Shown here piece by piece: positions 33,255 through 39,430 of a stretch of DNA of 64,000 nt. The notes beneath the pieces are model-generated. The model made no database searches. It was not told the DNA's origin and saw only the letters and a program-made list of their open reading frames with translations. The position numbers and the translations under genes were made by a program. The stretch is from Thermoproteota archaeon (lineage in GTDB: Archaea > Korarchaeota > Korarchaeia > Korarchaeales > Korarchaeaceae). The first letter of the stretch is position 1. Each line of letters opens with the position of its first letter. The stretch covers positions 1 through 64,000 of the forward strand of contig JAOZFG010000035.1 in NCBI GenBank assembly GCA_027491435.1, written 5' to 3'.

Positions 33255-34067
33255 TTGAAGGTGTGGGCCTTGAACAAAGATATGCTCGTAGTTCTGGGCG
33301 TCATCGTGATCATCGTAGGCGTTCTGGGCTACTTCTACTACAACGTATCCAAGGGAGTTGCCCCAGGCCTTTTAAAGGAGGAAGCTCAAACCAGTCAAGC
33401 ACAAGCTGAGGGAGGCGCTAAAGGCACTAAAACCACCACGAAGGCTGGACAATCTCCTGTCTCGGGCTCCTCTGGGAGCCCGCCGGACTTCGCGTCCCTG
33501 TTTTTGAAGACCAAGGAGTTCAAGGCCACCTATGACTACTACGTGAAGAAGGTCAAGAAGGGCCAGATCACTTACTACATGAAGGGAGATAAGAGGAGGA
33601 TGGACATCTCCACCGATAAGGGCAAAATCATAAGCATATACTCGAAGGACAAAACGATATTCTGTATGAAACAGAGCGAGAGCAGCCAGTGGGTCTGCTA
33701 TTCCCTTAAAGCCGGGCAGAAGCCCCCGCAGCAGCAGGAGCAGAGTGGAAGCTCCGCTGAGGATCCAGTGGAGGTCTCTCAGAAGAAGTTCACTAAGCCG
33801 GTTTACAACGGCACCAGGAAGATAGCAGGCAAGACTTGCCACTGCTATTACGTCAAGACCACTGAAACTCAGCAGGGGAAGAATTACAAGGTCACCTACG
33901 AGATTTGTGTAACTACCGACGGGATATTCGCTTACTTCTACTATAAGGCGGTGATAGGCAATCAGGCTAGCGTCTACTGGATGGTCCTGAAGTCATACAG
34001 CACGAAGGTATCGGATATAGCCTTTAACCCGCCAGTCCAGCCTCAGGAGCTTCCAACGTCGTCCTAG
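33255..34067 (+). CDS. Secreted, membrane-anchored protein (LolA-like fold possible)
   Basis: A 270-residue protein with an N-terminal helix (about residues 10-30), a Thr/Ser/Gln/Gly-rich linker (40-75), and a C-terminal beta-rich domain (80-265) with two pairs of cysteines (FCMKQ, WVCYS, TCHCYY, EICVT). The pattern of short beta strands with MKGDKRRMDIS and KIISIYSKDKTIFC resembles LolA/LppX-type lipid-binding domains, and I can say no more. The start is TTG 33255, supported by the promoter spacing; ATG 33282 is the alternative. The gene follows the respiratory operon but has its own promoter. Confidence 0.65.
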   Translation: MKVWALNKDMLVVLGVIVIIVGVLGYFYYNVSKGVAPGLLKEEAQTSQAQAEGGAKGTKTTTKAGQSPVSGSSGSPPDFASLFLKTKEFKATYDYYVKKVKKGQITYYMKGDKRRMDISTDKGKIISIYSKDKTIFCMKQSESSQWVCYSLKAGQKPPQQQEQSGSSAEDPVEVSQKKFTKPVYNGTRKIAGKTCHCYYVKTTETQQGKNYKVTYEICVTTDGIFAYFYYKAVIGNQASVYWMVLKSYSTKVSDIAFNPPVQPQELPTSS

Positions 34068-34657
34068 CCCCCGGAGTCGAGTACCTTCACTCACGGCTCC
34101 TTCCCCAAAATTTCATGATGTCCTGCAAGCTAGCCTAAGTCCACGCCCTCAAGCTCCTGCAAAGTCAACTTCCGGCGAGGAATGGGTTCAACTCTCTCCC
34201 AAGGGGTTTATTGTCCCCTAACACCCTTCAGGTAGGGGTTAAATGACCCCTTCTATATACTCCACCGCCTCCCTCAACGTAGTTCCTTCTTACCTACTAA
34301 TTCAATTCCCCCCAAAGTCTCCGGCCCCGCTGAGTAGGATGATCGTCAAGCGTCCTTCCATCCTTATGGCCTGAGTTTTGAACCTACACGAAGCTACCCA
34401 CAATTCTTCGCGTGAAGCGTTTACGTGAGCTACGTGGGCGCTGTTTCTCCTAAGATAACGCCTCAAGCAAGGGGTAGACCAGGAATGTACACCTTTCCCT
34501 AAATGGATTAAAATATATCAATATTTTATGACAGAGTGGTGAATTGATTTTAAGTAAAAGTTTATAGTCTAGACCCGTCTCAAAGTTCGATATGATATAG
34601 TTATATAACAAGAATTTTGACTTATAAGTGAGGCCTCCCTAATTATAGGGGGGTGAG
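34068..34657. other. 590-base region without an intact gene
   Basis: The longest gap in the window. It contains a possible decayed minus-strand gene (34239-34520, separate entry) and AT-rich promoter-like sequence in its last 130 bases, including ACTTATAAG (about 34619-34628) some 32 bases before the ATG at 34658. Nothing else is supported. Confidence 0.5.
34239..34520 (-). pseudogene. Possible frameshifted gene remnant
   Basis: On the minus strand three protein-like segments line up in different frames: FRERCTFLVYPLLEAL, then VNASREELWVASCRFKTQ with RLTIILLSGAGDFGG, then EGTTLREAVEYIEGVI ending in a stop at 34239-34241. Joining them needs shifts near about 34465, the six-base run at 34307-34312, and again near 34287. 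The order and composition look like a decayed gene, or a gene broken by assembly errors. The family is not recognised. No start codon is assigned. Confidence 0.35.
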
Positions 34658-34915
34658 ATGTTGATAGTGACCGAGCTGGAGTACGGATACAACGCCGTCA
34701 TGATGGAGCTCAGGTCCTACCTGATGGGCGATGACTCCAAGTTTGAGGAGGTGATCAGCGTCATCAGGATGCTCCCAAAGGAGGTCAGGTCTGAGCTCTT
34801 GAGGGTAGCTGAGAGCAACCTGAGGACTTGGTATAACATGGGCGTCCTCGACGATAGGGGGTACGAGGAGGCCAGAAGAAGGCTTAACAGGCTTATCTCT
34901 TCGCTAGAGGACTGA
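34658..34915 (+). CDS. Small helical protein of unknown function
   Basis: An 85-residue mostly alpha-helical acidic protein (MLPKEVRSELLRVAESNLRT in the centre) with no signal or metal motif. ATG with a GGGGGGTGAG ribosome binding site, and an ACTTATAAG TATA about 32 bases upstream. It precedes pyrG by 50 bases, which include a separate pyrG TATA element. Function is unknown. Confidence 0.6.
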   Translation: MLIVTELEYGYNAVMMELRSYLMGDDSKFEEVISVIRMLPKEVRSELLRVAESNLRTWYNMGVLDDRGYEEARRRLNRLISSLED

Positions 34916-34932
34916 AGGGGAAATCCCCCATC

Positions 34933-34945
34933 AAACTTTATTAGG
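34933..34945 (+). promoter_or_regulatory. TATA element of pyrG
   Basis: AAACTTTATTAGG is centred about 26 bases before the pyrG GTG, consistent with a leaderless transcript and with GTG as the true start. Confidence 0.45.
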
Positions 34946-34965
34946 GTCCTTGAACCCTGATTTAC

Positions 34966-36591
34966 GTGCCAACCAAGCTGGTAATCATAACAGGAGGGGT
35001 CATCAGCGGCCTTGGAAAGGGAGTAATATCAGCCTCCGTGGGCAAGCTGCTTCAGTCTATGGGCCTTTCAGTCTCAATGATCAAGATAGATCCTTACCTC
35101 AACCCGGATCCCGGCACCTTAAATCCTGTGGAGCACGGGGAGGTATTCATAACCGAGGAGGTGTGGAACTTCAGCCCTGGAGGCGGCGTATCATTTAAGA
35201 TAGCTGAGATAGACGAGGACTTTGGACATTATGAGAGGTTTCTGGACGTATACATGCACCCCTCTAACAACATAACCAGCGGCCAGGTGATGTTGAGCGT
35301 CATATTGGGGGAGAGGAAGGGCGAGTACCTAGGCAGGACAATCAGGCTCATACCTCACGTCACGGACAAGATCAAGGAGAGGGTCAAAGAGGTTATAGAT
35401 AGGGAGAGGCCCGACGTCGTCATAGTTGAGTTAGGAGGCACGGTAGGAGACTACGAGGCCATGCCCTTCGTTGAGGCCTTGAGGCAGTTGAAGCTTGAGT
35501 TCGGCAACGGCAACTCCATGCACATACACGTAACCTACGTTCCCTACGTTCGGACGGTGGGTGAGTTCAAGACCAAGCCGGCTCAGCTCTTCTTCAGGGA
35601 GGTGTTAGCTGCCGGCCTTCCGCCTGACGTGGTCATAGCAAGGGTGGAGGGCGGCCTCCCTCCTGATGTTAGAGACAAGTTGGCCCTCTACGCTAGCGTG
35701 CCTCCAGATGCAGTCTTCGAGGACCCTGACTTGGACACCGTTTATGAGCTCCCCCTATACCTTGAGGAGAAGGGCTTCAGCAGGATACTTAAGAAGAAGC
35801 TTCGCATAGATGGCGAAGTTAACTTGGCCGAGTGGAAGGCCATAGTGGACTCCTTCAAGAGCTGTGACAGGGAGCTCAAGGTGGCCATGGTGGGAAAGTA
35901 TTGGAGGATGTCCGACGTTTACATCTCAATAGTGGAGGCTTTGAAGCACGCGGGTGCCTACAGAGGGGCTCACGTAAACATAGTGCCAGTAGACTCAGAG
36001 GAGCTTGAGAGGGGGAACGACTGGAATCTCTTGGAGGGGGCCGATGGTGTTCTCCTGACTCCTGGATTTGGGTCCAGAGGAACTGAGGGTATGATAAAGG
36101 CTGCTGAATGGGGGCTCGACTCGGACAAGCCCTTGCTGGGAATATGTTTTGGAGCCCAGCTGTCTACGGTGGCCTTCGCCAGGAAGGTGATGGGGTGGCG
36201 GGAGGCTAACTCCACTGAGATAGATCCAAGCACCCCCTATCCAGTGATAGACTTGTTGCCGGAGCAGAAGAGCGTGGAACTCATCGGGGGGACGATGAGG
36301 CTTGGAGGACATGAGGTTAAGCTGCTAGGCGGCAAGTTGAGGGAAGTTTACAGCAGGGAGGTGGTGGTGGAGAGATTCAGACACAGGTACCACATAATGA
36401 ACGATTACGCTTACAGGATGGAGGATAAGGGGTATAGGGTAGTGGCCACCGACTTGAGCGGTGAGATAATAAACGCCTTTGAGGTGGAGTGGCACCCCTT
36501 CTTCCTAGGGGTTCAGTTTCACCCGGAGTTCAAGTCTAGGCCCGGCAAGCCGAGCCCCACATACCTGGCCTTCGTGGAGGCGATGCTATGA
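34966..36591 (+). CDS. pyrG: CTP synthase
   Basis: A 541-residue enzyme that makes CTP from UTP with glutamine. The N-terminal synthetase shows IITGGVISGLGKGVISAS and KIDPYLNPDPGTLNPVEHGE. The C-terminal class I glutaminase has the nucleophile Cys in LGICFGAQLS and the His-Glu pair in FHPEF. GTG start. Length and domain order are standard. It overlaps the HAD gene by four bases. Confidence 0.96.
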   Translation: MPTKLVIITGGVISGLGKGVISASVGKLLQSMGLSVSMIKIDPYLNPDPGTLNPVEHGEVFITEEVWNFSPGGGVSFKIAEIDEDFGHYERFLDVYMHPSNNITSGQVMLSVILGERKGEYLGRTIRLIPHVTDKIKERVKEVIDRERPDVVIVELGGTVGDYEAMPFVEALRQLKLEFGNGNSMHIHVTYVPYVRTVGEFKTKPAQLFFREVLAAGLPPDVVIARVEGGLPPDVRDKLALYASVPPDAVFEDPDLDTVYELPLYLEEKGFSRILKKKLRIDGEVNLAEWKAIVDSFKSCDRELKVAMVGKYWRMSDVYISIVEALKHAGAYRGAHVNIVPVDSEELERGNDWNLLEGADGVLLTPGFGSRGTEGMIKAAEWGLDSDKPLLGICFGAQLSTVAFARKVMGWREANSTEIDPSTPYPVIDLLPEQKSVELIGGTMRLGGHEVKLLGGKLREVYSREVVVERFRHRYHIMNDYAYRMEDKGYRVVATDLSGEIINAFEVEWHPFFLGVQFHPEFKSRPGKPSPTYLAFVEAML

Positions 36592-37241
36592 GGTGCCTAA
36601 TTTTCGACATGTGGGGAACCCTAATACACCCCGTGGACGACGACGCCTATTACAGGCTCCGGGTTAGAGAGCTCCTCAACTTGGTTGACGAGCCAGTCGA
36701 CGAGGAAGTGGCCCTGAAGGTGTACCTTAAGGTTAGGGATGAGTTAGACGCTTACAGGAGGTACACTCTTAACGAAATACCCGCTATTACAGAGATTAGG
36801 ATGCTCTTCAAATCCTTGGGCATAAGAGAGAATGTGAGCGACGAGGAGCTCCTTAAGGCTTACTCCACACCATTCATAGAGCTAACTAGGTTCTCTGGAG
36901 ACGTGATCAGGGAGGTCAGCGGTATGAGGTTGGGCGTCCTGTCCAACTCCCCCTACCACAGGATGGTGGTGGATAAACTCAGGGTTGAGGGCGTGCTCCA
37001 TCTGATCGACGCTGTGGTGACTTCTGAGAACTTGGGGAGGAGGAAGCCCTCCCCAGAGCCTTTTAAGGCGATCCTCGAGTCTTTAGGCTGTCAATCATGG
37101 GAATCCTTAATGGTGGGCGACTCTGACGATGACTCCTGCGGCGCCTGGGGAGTTGGGATGAGGTCTGTCAGGCTGGGACAGGGGAGGTGCGGTGATTACT
37201 TTATCAAGTCGCTCGATGAGCTTTTGAGGGTGATAACTTGA
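36588..37241 (+). CDS. HAD-family hydrolase
   Basis: A 217-residue haloacid-dehalogenase-type phosphatase. Motif I is FDMWGTL with the nucleophile Asp, motif II LSNSP, motif III Lys in GRRKPSPEPF, and motif IV GDSDDDSCG. The W after the nucleophile is common in archaeal HAD proteins. Substrate is unknown. It is coupled to pyrG by a four-base overlap and to the next gene by four bases. Confidence 0.85.
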   Translation: MRCLIFDMWGTLIHPVDDDAYYRLRVRELLNLVDEPVDEEVALKVYLKVRDELDAYRRYTLNEIPAITEIRMLFKSLGIRENVSDEELLKAYSTPFIELTRFSGDVIREVSGMRLGVLSNSPYHRMVVDKLRVEGVLHLIDAVVTSENLGRRKPSPEPFKAILESLGCQSWESLMVGDSDDDSCGAWGVGMRSVRLGQGRCGDYFIKSLDELLRVIT

Positions 37242-37522
37242 GGAGGAGACTTCTGGACTTCTTAGCCTGTCCCAACTGCAAACACTTTCCGCTCAAGCTT
37301 GAAGTTTTCCATGAAGAGGTGGTTGATGAGTTTATAGAGAGGCCTGAGAAGCCGCTTTGTGAGAGATGGTGCGCCTACACACAGAGTAAGCCCTCCAACC
37401 CAGACCTTTGTGTCGAATGCATGAGGTTAGAGGTCATGTCGGGCGAGCTTATCTGCGAGAAGTGCGGGGCTAAGTACAAGATAGAGGCCGGAGTTCCCAG
37501 GATGGTGAAGCCCGGGGAGTGA
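37238..37522 (+). CDS. Trm112-like zinc-ribbon protein
   Basis: A 94-residue zinc-ribbon protein. The first knuckle is LACPNCKHFP and the last is ICEKCGAKYKIEAGVPRMV, as in Trm112-family methyltransferase activators. Between them is an insertion with four additional cysteines (CERWC, CVEC), longer than the standard domain. The start is TTG overlapping the HAD stop. It may activate a tRNA or rRNA methyltransferase (family knowledge). Confidence 0.75.
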   Translation: MRRRLLDFLACPNCKHFPLKLEVFHEEVVDEFIERPEKPLCERWCAYTQSKPSNPDLCVECMRLEVMSGELICEKCGAKYKIEAGVPRMVKPGE

Positions 37523-37523
37523 G

Positions 37524-38153
37524 ATGACTGAGGAAGTCGAGGCCTTGATAAACAAGAGGAAGAGGACTGTCAAGTTAATAATGATAGCAGTCGTGGCCTC
37601 CGGCCTAGTCATCTTCCTAATACTGTTACACCTCTACTTTTCCCTGGGAGTAAGCGAGCTCCTTATACCGGCTTTCTTCATACTTGCTACCCTCCCAGTG
37701 GACGTGGCCCTTGTCTACCACTTGATGAAATCGGCGGTTAGGAGGGAGAGGGAACTCCTAGAGTGCGTTATTCGCTTACTCGGTAGGCCCGGCATAAGAG
37801 ATTACTGGGGAGGGGTCATATTCACCTCCAGGGTGAGTGGAGGCTACCTGGCCATCAAGATCTCGGGAAACACTGTTGAAGTCGTCAGAGTGACTGGTGG
37901 ATGGGCTGAACCCACCTCTAGCTTCAGGTACAAGCTTGTCCCCTTCTGGGGCGCCACCTCAGCTGGATACCTTGGAGGGTGCTACTGGAAGAGGTTTGAA
38001 GGTAGCTGGGAAGTCAGGATACCTACCCCCGTCGGAGGGGGCGCCATCAGAATAAGTGGCGGATCTTGCGTCGCCATCAGGGCTAGATGTAGGAGAGGAA
38101 TTAGCTGCCCTGACTTGAAGGAGTTTCTGGAGATGGTGAGCGGCCAGGCGTAG
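37524..38153 (+). CDS. Two-helix membrane protein with soluble C-terminal domain, unknown
   Basis: A 209-residue protein. Two transmembrane helices at about residues 16-38 and 44-66 are followed by a beta-rich domain (about 75-209) with repeated glycine-rich strands and five cysteines. It begins one base after the Trm112-like stop and is probably the last gene of the pyrG operon. Function is unknown. Confidence 0.65.
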   Translation: MTEEVEALINKRKRTVKLIMIAVVASGLVIFLILLHLYFSLGVSELLIPAFFILATLPVDVALVYHLMKSAVRRERELLECVIRLLGRPGIRDYWGGVIFTSRVSGGYLAIKISGNTVEVVRVTGGWAEPTSSFRYKLVPFWGATSAGYLGGCYWKRFEGSWEVRIPTPVGGGAIRISGGSCVAIRARCRRGISCPDLKEFLEMVSGQA

Positions 38154-38188
38154 CCCCCGCCCTTCGACAGTGTGGCTCGGGTTAGGGG

Positions 38189-38203
38189 TTAAATTAATAT
38201 ATT
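38189..38203 (+). promoter_or_regulatory. TATA element of tRNA-Tyr
   Basis: TTAAATTAATATATT ends 22 bases before the mature tRNA 5' end and is the only AT block in the preceding spacer. Confidence 0.45.
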
Positions 38204-38225
38204 GGTCAGGGTGAGATCAAGACGG

Positions 38226-38343
38226 CGGGGCGTAGCTCAGCCTGGCAGAGCGGCCGGCTGTAGTGGGCGCGGTGCTCCGTGCTCCGGCAGCGGCCGCCCT
38301 GACAGATACCGGCAGGTCGGGGGTTCAAGTCCCCCCGCCCCGA
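38226..38343 (+). tRNA. tRNA-Tyr (GTA) with 44-base intron
   Basis: The acceptor stem CGGGGCG pairs with CGCCCCG (38336-38342). The D arm is GCTC...GAGC, the anticodon stem is GCCGG/CCGGC, the anticodon GTA is at 38260-38262, and the T arm is GGGGG TTCAAGT CCCCC. CCA is encoded at 38344-38346. The intron is 38264-38307, at the canonical position after nucleotide 37, and is GC-rich and able to fold for the splicing endonuclease. The discriminator is A. The 3' end overlaps the convergent gene at 38325-38687. Confidence 0.95.
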
Positions 38344-38687
38344 CCACCCAGCTTCCTCATTATGTAGGAGCCTAGCGGCGTCCTCTCCAAGTTGGAGGCT
38401 ACGATCTCGTTTACGTAATCCTCAAGCTCCACGTACATCATGTCAGCCACTCTGTAGGCTATTTCCCTTATGGAGTCGTGCTCGTAGGTGAGCAGGAAGA
38501 GGTCCTCGTCCACTTCCCTTATGCCCATAGCTATCAGCTTTACCAGGCAGTCCTTCATCTCCAGGGCCAGGGGAAAGAGCTCATCGAACCTCGACCTGAA
38601 CTCCTCCCAGAAGCTCAACACCTCCTCCTTGCTCAACCTCTCGGAGCAGGCCTTCCTCAGTAGCTCTAAGGCCCTGTCCTGCATCAC
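38325..38687 (-). CDS. Small helical protein of unknown function, 3' end inside tRNA-Tyr
   Basis: A 120-residue acidic, mainly helical protein with no recognised family. Residues about 30-80 (FDELFPLALEMKDCLVKLI and DEDLFLLTYEHDSIREIA) look like a helical bundle. Its last six or seven codons (GGRGGGT) are read from the antisense of the tRNA T arm and acceptor stem. It has a weak start context. Composition is protein-like, so I keep it. Confidence 0.6.
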   Translation of the reverse strand: MMQDRALELLRKACSERLSKEEVLSFWEEFRSRFDELFPLALEMKDCLVKLIAMGIREVDEDLFLLTYEHDSIREIAYRVADMMYVELEDYVNEIVASNLERTPLGSYIMRKLGGRGGGT

Positions 38688-38715
38688 CTTTTTATGAACT
38701 TTCCACTTTTAAGCA

Positions 38716-38780
38716 GGGGGGATGAAAGACGGCCGGCTTACCTGACGCAATGAAGAGGTGGTCCTCCTTTCCTGACCCCC
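38716..38780 (+). ncRNA. Probable C/D box sRNA
   Basis: GGGGG (38716-38720) and CCCCC (38776-38780) form the terminal stem. Inside are a C-like box (GGGATGA, 38719-38725, one mismatch, overlapping the stem), D' CTGA (38742-38745), a weak C' (CAATGA, 38748-38753) and D CTGA (38772-38775). Guide spacers are about 16 and 18 bases. This is the order and spacing of an archaeal 2'-O-methylation guide. It lies between two divergent genes. Confidence 0.55.
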
Positions 38781-38794
38781 GTTAGGGTGTTCTT

Positions 38795-39430
38795 ATGACA
38801 TCGGAGATTCTCAGGAAAGTGATTCATATAGTTTTCGCTTTCCTTCTGCTCATCCCCCAACTTTTGAGTGAGCTACTGGACCCCATGATAAGCTACGGGC
38901 TGCTGCTAATGATAGCGGGTTGGATCTACTCAATCCAAGTCAAGGGACCCCCTGAGTGGCTGCACACCTTCCCCCAATGGATTAAGCAGCCCCAGCTGAA
39001 GGGGGTGGACTTTCTCCTAGAGCAGTTCTACAAGTACATAAGCATGGTGGAGAGGGATTACGAGAAGAGAGCGGGCTGGTTGGGGGTCTTAGCTGGCGTT
39101 ATAGGGGTTGTCTCATCTTACGCATTATTCTTGCAGGCCTCCTTCTTCGGAATAACGGCCCTGGCTCTAGTAGATGGAGTTAGTTCCATAGCGGGCAGGC
39201 TAGTTGGTAGGACCAAAATACCTCTGTCCGATGGAACTCTAGAGGGAGCTCTGGCAGGTGCACTCTCATACCTGGCCTTCTTGATGGCCTTAGGGTTTAA
39301 CCCCTTAGACTCTTTGGTCGTGTCAGTTGCTGCCTCTTTGGCCGAGCTCTACGGGGGTGAGGATAACGTCTCAGTGCCTATACTGGCCTCCGCTGTCGCT
39401 AGCCTGCTTCATCTAGCTTCTCCCATATAA
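38795..39430 (+). CDS. Phytol/dolichol kinase-like membrane protein
   Basis: A 211-residue membrane protein with about five or six helices. The motif DGVSSIAGRLVGRTKIP followed by DGTLEGALAGALSYL is the active-site region of CTP-dependent polyprenol kinases and CDP-diglyceride-synthase-like proteins (dolichol kinase/VTE5 type). It would phosphorylate an isoprenoid alcohol for recycling or lipid-linked sugar carriers. The 3' end overlaps the convergent 926-residue gene by 32 bases. Confidence 0.75.
   Translation: MTSEILRKVIHIVFAFLLLIPQLLSELLDPMISYGLLLMIAGWIYSIQVKGPPEWLHTFPQWIKQPQLKGVDFLLEQFYKYISMVERDYEKRAGWLGVLAGVIGVVSSYALFLQASFFGITALALVDGVSSIAGRLVGRTKIPLSDGTLEGALAGALSYLAFLMALGFNPLDSLVVSVAASLAELYGGEDNVSVPILASAVASLLHLASPI

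Noticed and set aside
34320-34375. C/D sRNA candidate with two CTGA boxes
   Set aside because: No upstream C box for the first CTGA, and the spacing to the second is too long. The segment reads better as a gene remnant on the other strand.
38190-38346. tRNA attachment site with an integrated element
   Set aside because: No duplicated tRNA 3' end, integrase or foreign-looking genes follow.
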